64,000 bases of DNA. It comes from Eimeria necatrix. Its lineage: Eukaryota; Apicomplexa; Conoidasida; Eucoccidiorida; Eimeriidae. The position numbers and the translations under genes are program-made. The stretch is taken from positions 124,001-188,000 of the forward strand of contig NW_013654875.1 in NCBI RefSeq assembly GCF_000499385.1, written 5' to 3'. Position 1 is the stretch's first letter; each line of letters begins with the position of its first letter. The notes beneath the pieces are model-generated. The model saw nothing but the letters and a program-made list of their open reading frames with translations. It was not told the origin of the DNA and did not search any database. Shown here one piece after another: positions 12,820 to 23,202 of this stretch.

Positions 12820-13320
12820 TTGGAAAGAGCCACTTTTGAGTCACCCCCGCGACCAGCCCGTAACCAATTGCCAGAATGGCACTATGTGATCGGTTACAGG
12901 AAACAGAAGTGGACAAGAAACAAAGGAATCAGGACACTGGGCGGCAAGCCAGAAAGGGAGATAAAAAATGGAAAAGGGAAGGTGCCACCTAAAGGAGGAA
13001 AAAATGAAGCAAGAGAGAAACTGATACTCGAGATGCGAAGACACGGGAGACGGAAGGGGACAGGACGAAAGAAGAGACGGGCGACGCAACGAAACAGTAG
13101 CGAAGACAAAAAGCGCCAAGAAATACAAAAGGACACGAGAGACGAAAGACAAAAGGCAAACAAAGGAGGCACATGCAGACAGGTGACAAAAAATACAGGC
13201 AGAAAAAGAAACAAGAGACAGCAAAGACATAAGAAACAGAGGTAGTAAGCAAACACAAAGGGGCAAAGGACAGGAGGAGATGGGGGACAAAATGCACCAA
13301 GACGCAAAAGAGGCTGGCTA
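12820..13320. repeat. Polypurine (GA-rich) block
   Basis: About 500 bp strongly biased to A and G on the plus strand, which leaves frames open in all three minus-strand frames (proteins rich in Ser, Leu, Phe, Cys and Pro). A pyrimidine-rich counterpart occurs inverted at 42570-43050, in the same position relative to a related exon-1 remnant. The open frames are a consequence of composition, not evidence of a gene. Confidence 0.7.
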
Positions 13321-13529
13321 AGGGAGACATTCCAGAAGGTCCGGAACGGGACGACGAATATGAGCAGTTAATTTAGAGTTAAACAGCTCCATCAACTGCC
13401 TATTCTCATATGAGTCGTGATAGGTAAACCATATTTCGCAGTAGGGAAATACAAAACCTTTTTGCCCACGCCAAACATCGGTTTTCGCAACGTAGGTGAG
13501 CTCAGGATCGGTTCCAGATAATGCGAAAA

Positions 13530-14160
13530 CATGAAACAAGCTGGCATTGCATAATAGTGTCAGCAAGAACGCACACAATGCAATCACTCAAGAAATGTCT
13601 GGTGACAAGAATGACGGAGCGAAATGCGTACTAGAAAAATTAGGAATGCAGGTCAAAGCTAATGGGCGTTTTTTAAGTTCTCTCAGGCCAGATGCCTTCA
13701 AAACTAAATTCTCAACGCATCCTTGCCCTTTGTGAACGTCAAAGTAGCAATAGGTGCATCAAAGTGTATGCCTTGTCTCGCAACTAAGGAGCCAGCCCTA
13801 CAAGAAGGCGCAGACTTGAAATGTATCTGTACAACATTGTCGGAGCTTTCGTCTCTGTGCAGCTAACAGCTTTGTCATGTTTGCGCACGAGGCACTCTGG
13901 CTAGAAAGGGACGCACCCGCACGCATAGCCGATTGGATACTTTCAATAAACGAAGTTTTGAGTTGCCAAGAGTCTCGAATTGCCAATACGATGACTGGAC
14001 AGGGCTTTGCCCGCCCTCAAGTCGAAATACATTTTAGAAAGGGCACTCGACTGCGAAGTCTAAAGTCACTGAGTGAGCAGCTCCTGCAGCGTTTTCGCAT
14101 GGATAAGCAATGTGAAGTGAATTTGAACATGATAAAAGTAGGTACTGCATAGAGTTAAAA
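13530..14160 (-). repeat. Repeated 3'-flank block of type-A SAG genes (R1)
   Basis: This segment follows the 3' end of the SAG gene at 14361-16026. Diverged copies lie at about 20060-20760, 21040-21480, 30600-30960 and 36490-37170 on the same strand and inverted at about 41540-42240 and 48420-49060, mostly next to a type-A exon 5. A shared landmark is the stretch around 'cattgtcggagctttcgtctctgtgcagc' at 13835-13863. It marks the duplicated cassette; I see no conserved reading frame. Confidence 0.6.
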
Positions 14161-14360
14161 TTAAATAAGTGGTGCTAAGTTGTGTTGGGAAGAGAGAGCA
14201 ATGCTACATTCTTGGTCGAAGCTCCCCTTCATCAATCGCTTGCAGTAAGCAGCATTTGAGCTCAAGAGCCTGCCTCTAAACAACTTAGGAATGCCTTCCA
14301 CGAAATCTGCAGAGCCTTGGCGTCTCACCCAGTAGCTGCTCTGCGGTTTGTGCGTCGAGC

Positions 14361-16026
14361 TTAAGTCAGAATGGTCAAGGCGAGGGACAAGAGAGCAGTT
14401 GAGACGCTGGGAACCAAGATAGACGCCGCACCTTTGCCCACTCCCCAGAGAGCATTGTAGACTTCAGTTCTGTAAGCGACAAGATACAGTGACCGTTATT
14501 GCGCCTTGAGACTCCATCCTTAAAATTTCATGGATGCGAGTTGTAGCACATCCCTACATTTGCTCTGCGTTTTGTCCTGTCGAGTGTTCACTTAGATGGC
14601 TAGCGCTTACGTGAATGGAGCATCACCAGTTTGGAGTGGATCTATGAAGTAGCAGAATAAAACGTTCTGTCCGGCTTCGCAGTTCTTGGTGGCAGCACAT
14701 GATACCTTGGCGCTTTTAGACGACAGTAAAAACGCCGTATTGCTGGCCGCTACATTATTAAATGGGGCAAGTGTAACGTTATATGTGTCTGTTGACGGGT
14801 CAAAGCTCGACCTGCGGAGTAAAGGAGACAGGCGTCAAATCAAAACATTCGAAAGGAAAGGCAAGCCTATTGACAAGTTGCAGATAAGAGGGTACTAAAA
14901 TAAGTAGCTTCAAACGCTTATCACTGGCGATGAAGACCCGAAATGCAAGAGCAATACAAAGGAAACAACGATTGGGACGATCGTCTACCTTGTGCATGCT
15001 TAAGCAAACATAGAACTCCATCAGAGCAACAAGCAAAGAGGCCCAGCTACACAGCTACTGCTGAGAATGGTCGGGGCAAATAAAATGAAATAAGTGACGG
15101 ACTCTCTGAGGTGGCTGAGCCCAGCTTCGTAAGTAGCTCGGATTAACGCTTTGCAGTCGAAAGTCGTATTGTATGCAAACGGAATCACGAGTCCGGGATA
15201 CTGCAGAGCAACGTCATGGCATTACATGTCAGTTCAGCAAACAGATGAAAACGGCATCATCACTTTGCCCTGCAGTGGTCATTAGACTCAGAAGAATGCA
15301 ACTGGTGAACGAAGCTAGCGTTGTACTTTTGAGCTGATACTAGAGTCATACCGTTTCCGCATTCGCGCTTGCTGCGAGGTCACATGTAGTTGCATCGTCA
15401 CCTGCAAGAGCTTCCGCAATTTTTTTAGCAGTGGGACTCTCCAAAGTCTTCTTTTGGATTTTATCCAAGCTTGCAGTCACTTCACCGTCGTCTGCCGTTG
15501 CGAGCGCTGTCAATAGGCCATTGAAGTTTTCCGTTCTCAAGGTGTTTATGATCGTCAGGCATTCTGAGAACGGCAACATAGTCCAAGTCAAATGGTGATG
15601 CACCTAAGTTGTTGATGTTGCTTCCTTTGGGCCATGCGGTAGAAGTCTGAGGAGTACGTGGGCAAAATTGCGTGAAAGCGCCACTGGCACGCCCTCCAGC
15701 ACAGGGATTTGTCATTGCACTGGGATGAATTGCGGCCATCATAACGTGCAAGCATGACCTTCCTAGGCCCGCATATCTCCACAAATCAGACTGTGGCTGG
15801 GTCTAGCCTAGCATCATTTGATTGCCGCTCTCATTCTTTGTTCACCATTGGTTTTATCTTCCGCTGTTGGCGGCGTCTTCTCAGTGGACACATATAGTGT
15901 TGAACTAAGACGGTTTTCCTGAAAGATTCCTGCGGCAGAGCGCAGCGAAAGAGCTAATGAGAAGTTCGGTGCGGCCACACTCGCCATCAGTCCAGCATAG
16001 CAAGTTAACAAGCCTACGCGAGCCAT
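14361..16026 (-). CDS. SAG-family surface antigen 3 (type A)
   Basis: Complete five-exon gene: complement(join(14361..14469, 14611..14811, 15103..15200, 15352..15563, 15846..16026)), 266 aa. Exon 1 encodes M-A-R-V-G-L-L-T-C-Y-A-G followed by a small-residue signal cleavage region. Exon 2 starts C-L-T-I-I-N-T-L-R-T and ends with T-T-C-D-L-A-A-S-A-N; exon 3 reads Y-P-G-L-V-I-P-F-A-Y with F-D-C-K-A-L-I; exon 4 has V-S-C-A-A-T-K-N-C and L-F-C-Y-F-I-D-P-L. The six cysteines are all present. Exon 5 (Y-N-A-L-W-G-V-G-K-G-A-A-S) ends in a hydrophobic stretch, the type-A GPI tail. Introns are GT-AG with the family phases. The start is the family position. Neighbouring flanks are the repeated type-A cassette blocks. 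A CAP-like extracellular fold would be expected from work on E. tenella SAG proteins; the binding partner is unknown. Confidence 0.93.
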
Positions 16027-16123
16027 TCTGGAAAAGGAGGCTTGTGTTGGCAAGTAAGCGATACACAAAAAATCAACCAGACCGAGCACGGATACAAAAT
16101 AAGGAAGAAAAGAGAGTTAAGGC

Positions 16124-16169
16124 ATGTAGGATCCGTTGACAACGGTCACTGGTTGTAGTGTGTGCGCTA
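16124..16169 (-). promoter_or_regulatory. Type-A upstream box about 98 bp before the start
   Basis: A stretch resembling 'TGTAGGATTTGA...GCAAYG...TGTGGTTGTGTGCGC' (plus-strand view) recurs at nearly constant distance from the exon-1 ATG of type-A copies: 29778-29818 and 32839-32880 and 57337-57380 (99 bp each), 38899-38946 (90 bp), 60414-60450 (118 bp). Constant spacing and strong identity suggest a core promoter, though recent duplication could explain it alone. Confidence 0.35.
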
Positions 16170-17611
16170 GACAAGTGGTGCCGAACTGCGCTACGTGGCG
16201 GCGATCCTTTCGATGCTCCGATCCCACCATCCAGCCCCCAAGGGGATTTCTCCAATATCTCCAGCTCTTCTTCAGGCCTCCAAAATTAAAATGCTTTAGT
16301 GTCTTATTGCTCTGTGGAGCTTCTTTTCTTTCAGCGAGACATATGTGCTGGCTGCAGTGAATACAGACGCCGACGAGTCACCAGTAGTCAAGACCCGAAG
16401 CCACAAACCATCTACCAAAAGGAGAGGCAGATCGGTAAAGGAATGATTTCCATATATAAAGCATTAGAATATAATTTTACGAGCTTTTTTAGAAAGGCAA
16501 TTCGGAGCTAGTGGGACGAAGTAGAACGTTATCGCTGATGTGCGAGAGCCGCTCGAGCTCACGGTGTCGTGTGAGCTGGTGACCTGTACACTCACGACGC
16601 ACTGAAGACAATATTCGTTTACTCACCTAATCCATGCAGATTAGCATTTGGTAAAAGCCTGCATAGGCAAGAAAAAATGGTCACATGCCGTATGTGCTCG
16701 AGTACTTGAATGACTGTGTAACGTTTGCGTTGCTCGTGCCAGCCTACTTCACAATCAAAGAGCCCCAGGGAATATTAATCAGTTAATTCCCCTAAAAGTT
16801 AAATATGTGCTTATTTCATGAGGCTGGCTCGCATTAGCTGGCAATTGTTCTCCTTGCGCACAACCTGCAGCAACAGACCCTCGATTCTGGCAAGAGCTTC
16901 TGTAGCACGCGGGACGTGAGTAGAGCGAGCGTCCTGTGTCAGGCTTTACGCTGTCCAACACGATCGACTACTTGATGCTGAAGCTGCTCCTCTTTAGTGA
17001 CCTCCATTAAGGGCAAACTCAAGTCATCTTGTGGCCAAAATAGATCTATCTGACGGCCTCGCACGCTGTCACCTCGAGGTCCCGAGAGTAGAATCCCCAG
17101 GGGCTGGGACACTGTATACGCACACCTGGTGGCACCTCGTTCATTCTCGAGAATCCGCCTGCGGTGGGATGCTGCGGCTGCGCTTTCCCAGGGTGGAATC
17201 TACGCTAATTCTACGGAGTACCCAGTCCTCTACTGCTGGCGTCTAGAAGCCCAACGGAACCCACCGTCGTGCTCGTGCACTACAGCATCTCCTGAGTATA
17301 AGTAACTCCATCAGATGTTGAGCTGTTTCAGGGAATCAGGAAAGCACAGTTCGCGCCTATTTCGAGTCAGAGAGGCGTTCGGCAAAGCCAGTAGCCCCGA
17401 ATTGCTCTGATCCGTACGCCCGTCGTTTCCACCGGCTGCTGGCTTTGTTATGTCAGTACTACGTGCACAGCAACGGAGGAATCTTGTGCTTAAATTGGGC
17501 TGGAATATTTAGAAGGATGTGCACGCATAATTTCCTCAGGCCCAAATATGTCCGCAGATCTGCGGCTGGGTCTACTGTGGCCTCATTCATTCGCTCTCAC
17601 TCGTAGTTCAC
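16170..17611. other. Distal 5' flank of SAG 3 and remnant junction
   Basis: Diverged copies of the type-A upstream block (compare 38950-39550 and 60450-61500), then a junction to intron-1 sequence belonging to the lone exon-1 remnant that begins at 17612. I see no coding region with family features. Confidence 0.4.
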
Positions 17612-17802
17612 CTTTAAGTTCTATCTTTGGCTACTGAAGCCGCAAACAGCGAATTTCGTCTGGACACGAGTAAATTTGTGCAACGGATGTTCTCCTGGGA
17701 TGCAGCTGTGCCAGAGCAAATGAAAAGCGTCGATGAGAAGTATGATGCAGCCTTGGTGGCGATGAGGCTAGCATAGCGTGGCAGCAATCGTGCGAGGGTC
17801 AC
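17612..17802 (-). pseudogene. Lone type-A SAG exon 1 remnant
   Basis: The minus strand aligns along its length with type-A exon 1: residues such as L-L-P-R-Y-A-S-L-I-A, then S-Q-E-N, N-L-L-V-S-R and a donor at the family position (AAAG|GTGAAC). The start codon position reads GTG, and the frame ends in TAA just before the donor. Some intron-1 sequence follows at about 17500-17611, but exons 2-5 are absent. An element-like repeat begins 69 bp upstream. It is a decayed fragment; a functional role as coding exon is very unlikely. Confidence 0.8.
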
Positions 17803-17870
17803 CAGAGGCCAGTATTTGTACTGTGAAATGAATGATATCACACGACCCAAACATAGTAAATGCTAAAGGG

Positions 17871-18102
17871 GAAAATCATAAACGGGAACTTGCGCCAGCC
17901 GGCCTCGCGTCCAGCCCCTTGCCCGGTGCGGGCCGGCTGGCGCAAGTTCCCGTTTATGATTTTCCGCTATCCAGCGGTGCCTTATGCCTTAAGATATTCA
18001 ATATTATTCATGCCTTAAGATATTCAATATTATTCATGCCTTTCGCGTTAGTAAGCCTCGAGGGGTGACGACGAAGGTTAATTGTAGTGCCAGGCACTAC
18101 AG
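17871..18102 (+). mobile_element. Foldback derivative of the CTGTAGTG element (copy 1)
   Basis: The right half matches the elements at 32897-33390 and 58399-58818 and ends with the same terminal palindrome (TGTAGTGCCAGGCACTACAG). The left half of the standard element is missing; instead there is a perfect 34-bp inverted repeat (17871-17904 and 17931-17964, 26-nt loop), the left arm being an inverted copy of internal element sequence. It sits upstream of a lone SAG exon 1, next to sequence that is continuous in paralogous flanks (compare about 29815). No protein is encoded. It may have formed by abortive rearrangement. Confidence 0.75.
17984..18035. repeat. 26-bp tandem duplication inside element copy 1
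   Basis: The unit atgccttaagatattcaatattattc is present twice in direct succession. The copy at about 33300 has one unit, and the copy at 58440-58515 (opposite strand) has two diverged units, so the number of units varies between element copies. Confidence 0.9.
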
Positions 18103-19200
18103 AGGTAGTGGGGAATTCTGACACCACGATCCCAGCCTCAAGTCACGTCGCCCAAGAGCTTCCGTCAAGTGTTCTGGCAAAGCTATCAACCTTTGAAGGA
18201 AGGGCTGGAATATCTGATTACCTTGCGATATTATTTTTTCCAGAGAGATGGCGCTGCCTGCGGTGACTGAGGAGTCACCAGCGGTCAAGGCACGCTATGC
18301 ACAAGGCATTCAGGAAAAGGAGACGGTAATTGGTAAGGGAAACACTCCTAATCATGATTAGTAAATAGGATAAAAAGAGATCATTGAAGAAAGGCAATGC
18401 AAAAATAAGCTACATGTGGTTCCTTGGTGCGGTTAGTTTCACGACAGCATGAGGTGAGCGCACTGTGACCTGCGGACTCAAAGGAGTTTAAGGGCAAAAG
18501 TTAAAAAATAGACCAAAATATAGCCCTCAAGGTATGCTTGAAACGCGTGTAGGCAGGCTACAGAGCCCAAAAATGGCCACACACCGTATACGCTTGTGAG
18601 TCTCACTTTTACCGATGCTGCTGGCTAACTTCTCGATCAAAAAATCTCTTGGCTTCGTTGCCAACTGATTCCATTAAGGGAAAAAATATTCCCTATAATA
18701 TATGCTCGAACAAAACTAATTTGTGCCGATGCTTGTTCGCTTCCGGCACACCTTTGTGCTCCAGACGAGACGTCGGCGGCGCCACAGTTCCACAGGTCAG
18801 CGACGATTTATGCTATCAGATGCTGAGCTGCTTTGGTGAGGTTATTTGAAAAACAAAATATTTTAGTATTTTGAGTCAAGGATGAGCACGGCATAGCGAA
18901 GGCTACTCGCTAACTTGATTCGCACACACATCGCCTCCCCTTGTGCTGCCAAATGTTTTCGTGGTACGCGCATCAGATCTAGATAATAGAATCCCAGCAC
19001 TGGAACAACACATGAGGACGCACTTTTAATGCACTTACTGCAGCAAAAAGCCGTAGAATCTTCTGGCTTCGCTGTGAACGTTCGTGAAAGACTGAAGCCA
19101 GTGTGTGCTATACTTGATCCCGCGAACGCGACTTGAGAGCTATTCAGCCGCAGTGGGCACATGACAAATTAAACTTGGTCAACATAAATTCAGGTGTAGC
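18103..19200 (-). repeat. Type-A 5' flank block
   Basis: Upstream sequence of the exon-1 remnant at 17612-17802. Diverged copies are at about 29815-30600, 33394-34450 and, interrupted by an element, 58100-59010. Shared landmarks include 'aaaatggccacacaccgtatacgct' near 18572 and 'aaaactaatttgtgcc' near 18713. No coding signature seen. Confidence 0.5.
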
Positions 19201-20060
19201 TATGGAGTTGCCATATACTTAATATAGGTTCCACCCATGGGCATAGTGAAGCCCTCAGCCAGCACGCCCATCGGCTGCCAAGCGTGGCATTCCTTGCTTC
19301 ATCTAGCTAAACTGCACCCCCTATGGGAATAAGAGCACTCTGGAGAATTTTCCATGAGCTTGTTGGGACTGTGGCGTCAGAGACGGAAAGGTCGCGTGAA
19401 CTCCTAACAGGGACCGAGCGAAGCCCAGGGGAGGCCTTTCAACGAAAACTTGGCTCTAAGCCCGTGCAATCCATGCGGCCTCTGACGGTTCACTGTGCGC
19501 CATGCTCACTTATCGTCCTCATTAGCGCTGAAAGGCTCAACACTTCTCTACTTACAACCGAGGCCAAACATCCGTTGGGGAATTCATTGCTGTTTGCAGG
19601 CAGCATATCGTGCTGCAGACCAAACAGCTTTCGATTATCGCTGAAGCCATGAGACTTGGTTGCACTCCAAGTTTTAGAGGACAAACAAACACAAACGCTG
19701 AAGACCTAGGTGGCATAATGCCGGCAATCCAGCACAGTAATTGCCTTCTGAATCTATGTTCATTTATTAGCAATTGAAAGTCGGATGTTTCAGACATCTC
19801 GCAGTCAATTGAGATCTAATGTCATAAAAAAGAACACGCTTGTGCTTGTGTATTCGTATTTGTTCATATGTGCTCATACATTTCACGTGCCTGCACGTAA
19901 AATATACCGGCGCACGTAGACACTCATGTAGAGGAATATGCGCATTCATCCCTGCTGTTTGTTTCCCTCTTTGCTCACTGTCATGACCAGGATTCCTTTT
20001 TTGTTTTGAAGATGCGCTCAGCGATATGCCTCTGTACCAGGTGTTGGAACCTAGATGAAC
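19200..20060 (-). repeat. Repeat block R2
   Basis: Diverged copies at about 34450-35350 (same strand) and about 54740-55200 (inverted). Landmarks are the 'gtgcaatccatgcggc' and 'caggcctgttggctg'-like segments. It lies between cassettes and supports their common origin. I see no supported gene. Confidence 0.5.
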
Positions 20061-20760
20061 TAAGAATTGCATCCAGAGAGCGCTGAGATTTGGGAGAAAC
20101 TGGCACTGTATATTGCAGTAGCGGCGGCAAGAATACATAAAAGGTAATCAGTCAAGAAACCTCTAGACTGAAAGTGAGACAAGGCGAAATAATTTCTGGG
20201 AAATATATCGCTGCATGCTTTCAGTTCTTTCAGGTCAGAGAGCTTCAAATTCAAACTTTCAAAAGATTGTTGCCTTTGGCGAACTTCAGCAACAGATACA
20301 GCAAAGCATGTTCTTCGTCTCGTAAGTAAGTAGAACGCACTTAAAGGAGACGCATACAAGGAACGTATGCAACGTAAACGGGACATGTACTCTGTAACGT
20401 TGTCGGAACTTCTGACCCTTTGCCGCTAACAGCATTGCCGGGCGTCTGCACGAGATGTTCAAAGTGCAAGAGCCGCAGCCGCTCCCCTATCCGTTTGGAT
20501 AACTCTTATAAGCGGAGTCTAGAATTTCTACTATGGTGCCAAGGCGGGGCATTGCCCGTTCTTTAGTCAAAATATATTTCAGAAGAGACATTGGGCTGCG
20601 AAGTTTAAAGTCGCATGGCAAGCGCAGCCAACTCACTCATTGTACAGAACTTTCATTGCTTTCATATGGAAACGTGCGATGCGGAGTGGATTTAAACAAG
20701 TTAACACCAGCTACTCCATACTGTGCAAATTAAATGGATGATATTAAGATGTAGCAGGGA
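20060..20760 (-). repeat. R1 block copy
   Basis: Second copy of the type-A 3'-flank block described at 13530-14160, here standing next to the exon-5 remnant at 20927-21032. A further partial copy follows the remnant at 21040-21480, so the remnant is bracketed by two R1 copies in the same orientation, as expected from unequal exchange that deleted the body of a gene. Confidence 0.55.
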
Positions 20761-20926
20761 GAGACAGCAATGCTGCATTCTTTGCCGACGCTCCTGCTCA
20801 TCAACCACTGGAGGTACGTAGTGGTAGAGTTTAGAAGCCAGCGTCTATACCACTCAGGATACCGTCCACCGAAATTCCCCTAATCTTGGTATCTTCAGTA
20901 GCTGCTTTGCAGTTTGCTCGTGAAGC

Positions 20927-21032
20927 TTAAATGAGAAGAATTGTGGCGAGGGACAAAAGAGCCGTGGCAGCTCGAGGAACCGAGATTAATGCTGCACCTG
21001 TCTCCGCTTCCCAGAAAGCATTGTAAAGTGCA
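20927..21032 (-). pseudogene. Lone type-A SAG exon 5 remnant
   Basis: The minus strand reads A-L-Y-N-A-F-W-E-A-E-T-G-A-A and continues into a hydrophobic tail with V-P, A-L-L-S-L-A and a TAA stop at the family position. The standard acceptor and the first residues are altered (no clean CAG before the exon), and exons 1-4 are missing upstream. R1 copies lie on both sides, which fits deletion by recombination between repeats. Confidence 0.75.
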
Positions 21033-23202
21033 CTCCAAATTACAGTGGTGGCAGCAAGAGCGCACACAAATTAGTTGTTCAAGAAATTTGGAGTGAAATG
21101 CGCTAGATTGAAATGGGAGCTTGGAAAGTCAAGGCTGCAGGTCAAATTTTGCAGATGTTTTTCAGTTCCCTGAGGTCAGACGGTTTCGAAAGTAAATTTT
21201 CAAGGCATCGTTGCCTTTGGTGAAATTCAAGCCAGCACTAAATACAGCGAAGCATACGCGTTGTCGTGCAACTGAGTACCGCGCCCTAAAAGCAAACGCA
21301 TGCTTCAACGCATGCTGTACAGTATTATCGGAACTTCCACCTCTGCGCTGCTACAAGCTTTGTCAGGTGTATAAACGACACGCTATGTAATAAAAGTCGC
21401 TGCCGCACGTCTAGTCCATGTGATATCACTAATAAACAGCATGTCGAAGCTCCAACACAACTTTTGGACAGGGCTTTGCCCAATCTTTGGTCAGACAAGA
21501 GTCCACACCGGCTTTTCCGGCTTATCCAGCAACCTCTGGAAAAAATTCACAGTATCTGATTACTTTGTGGCATTGTATTTGTTTGCAAGAGACCGCGGCG
21601 GGCTTCCCCAAGTATGCTTCAGCCAGGAAGGAATCCATGCTAATTCTACAAAGTGTCCTGTCTTAATATTTTTGGCCTTTAGGAGCCCACGGGAACCTAT
21701 TGTAGCGCGACTGCACTACAGTGACCCTCAGTGGACCCCAACACCACCAGTAGCATTTTCTTTCGAATCAATAGCTTCCCGATTTCTTCCTTTACAGCTC
21801 TTTATCCTCAATGGTTTCTAAATTGGATAATATTTTAAAGCATTTTCCGTCCTCCTAGTCTGAATGGCTTGTGCATGTCGTGGTTGGGCCGCTGGTGACT
21901 CCTTGGATCGCAAAAGCCAGCGTATATGCCTTTATGGAGGAAACACAGCATCCCGAACTAGGCTATTACTAGTATACTGTACATTTTATTCCAAAGGCTA
22001 ATATGTGAGCCATCATCGTCAAAATAAGCTCCTGGGCGACTGTATGCTGCGATCAAGGCGTCGTAGGCATCCCCACAGCCTCAGCACACCGGATGTTGGG
22101 TGACCTGGTAACTCGAAGGGCTTTGAAGATAAAACTTTTAGAGTAACCTGAGACAAGCAGCTTAAAATGTGCTTAAAAGTTACGCAGCAGAGGTAAAGAC
22201 TTCTAAAAATGGATACACGCCGTGTACGCTGGCCAGAAGCCGTGCACGCTCGCGTACGCAGACGCCTTGCCGGTGCTTCTCCGGCCGAGATTTTGACCGA
22301 AGATTCTCCCGGTTTCTTAATCAAAATGTTACTTTAAAAACAAAAATTTTTGTTTTTATAGATGCCTGCATGAAACTAATTCATGTTGATTCTCGTTCCC
22401 CTTCGACAAATTTCTGTGCTCCAGGCTTGCTGTCGGCGCCAGCAGCAGTACCACATAGCTCAACTACTAACGACGCCGGATGCTGAGCTGCCTGGATAAA
22501 ATCACTCCAAAAGCCCCATAACTTACTACTTTGAGTCAAGGACAATCCCGGCGAGTCCAAGAGTACACATGTCTCGCTTCCCACTGCACTGCGACGCCAA
22601 AAGTTTTTGTGGCGAGCGCCTAGCACGAACACAATTCATGAGGACAATTTTTCAACATATCAACTGTAATAAAAGGCGTGAGCGACTCCTGGAGCTGTGA
22701 ACGTTCACCATGAATGTATCCACGACATTCTGGAAAAATGCAAGACTTGATTGCAGTTCATTGTGACAAATGGAAGCTGTACAATAAATAGAACTCGTGA
22801 CTGCGGGCAAGGCTTTGCGATTGCGAACGAAGGTAACGTATGGATTCGCCCTACGGGCTTTTCTATACGTTACTGTCGTAGGCAATTGCGAAGCCTTGCC
22901 GGCATTTACGAATCTATTGTACAGCCTCCATAGAACTGTGCGCGAAATATTTTGTCTAGAGGCTCGGCTGTTCTTATATGCAAGCTTTCTTATCGCCTTC
23001 GGTGGCCAAAAACACGTCACATTGTACTTATGGATTTAATGCCCAGTAACACAAACTGACCAGATAGGCGTCAGGAGAAACAAAAGCACTTAGAGCGTAG
23101 CTAGCAAAGGCTGCAGATAGCCTCTTATTAAAAAATGACTCCACATAGCATATTCGAGAGAAGAGATCGCTGTGATGTTTTGTTTGACGCTCTTCACCGT
23201 AT
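21033..23202. other. Repeat-rich intergenic region
   Basis: Holds a partial R1 copy (21040-21480), a block at about 21720-22000 that recurs at 55740-55965, and a block at about 22030-23140 whose parts recur at 39400-39450 and 54500-54680. A 40-bp imperfect inverted repeat lies at 22803-22903. No gene is supported. Confidence 0.45.
22803..22903. repeat. Imperfect inverted repeat, arms about 40 bp
   Basis: Arms 22803-22843 and 22864-22903 share about 85 percent identity as inverted copies (core GGCAAGGCTTTGCGATTGCG against its complement) around a 20-nt spacer. It could extrude as a cruciform or form a hairpin in RNA. The related region near 54560-54610 has only one arm. Confidence 0.8.

Noticed and set aside
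12841..13330. Overlapping 113-149 codon minus frames rich in Leu, Ser, Phe and Cys
   Set aside because: Three frames are open at once because the strand is almost free of stop-forming base combinations; composition, not coding.
17612..17802. Functional first exon starting at GTG
   Set aside because: Frame ends in TAA before the donor, and no exons 2-5 of a matching gene follow.
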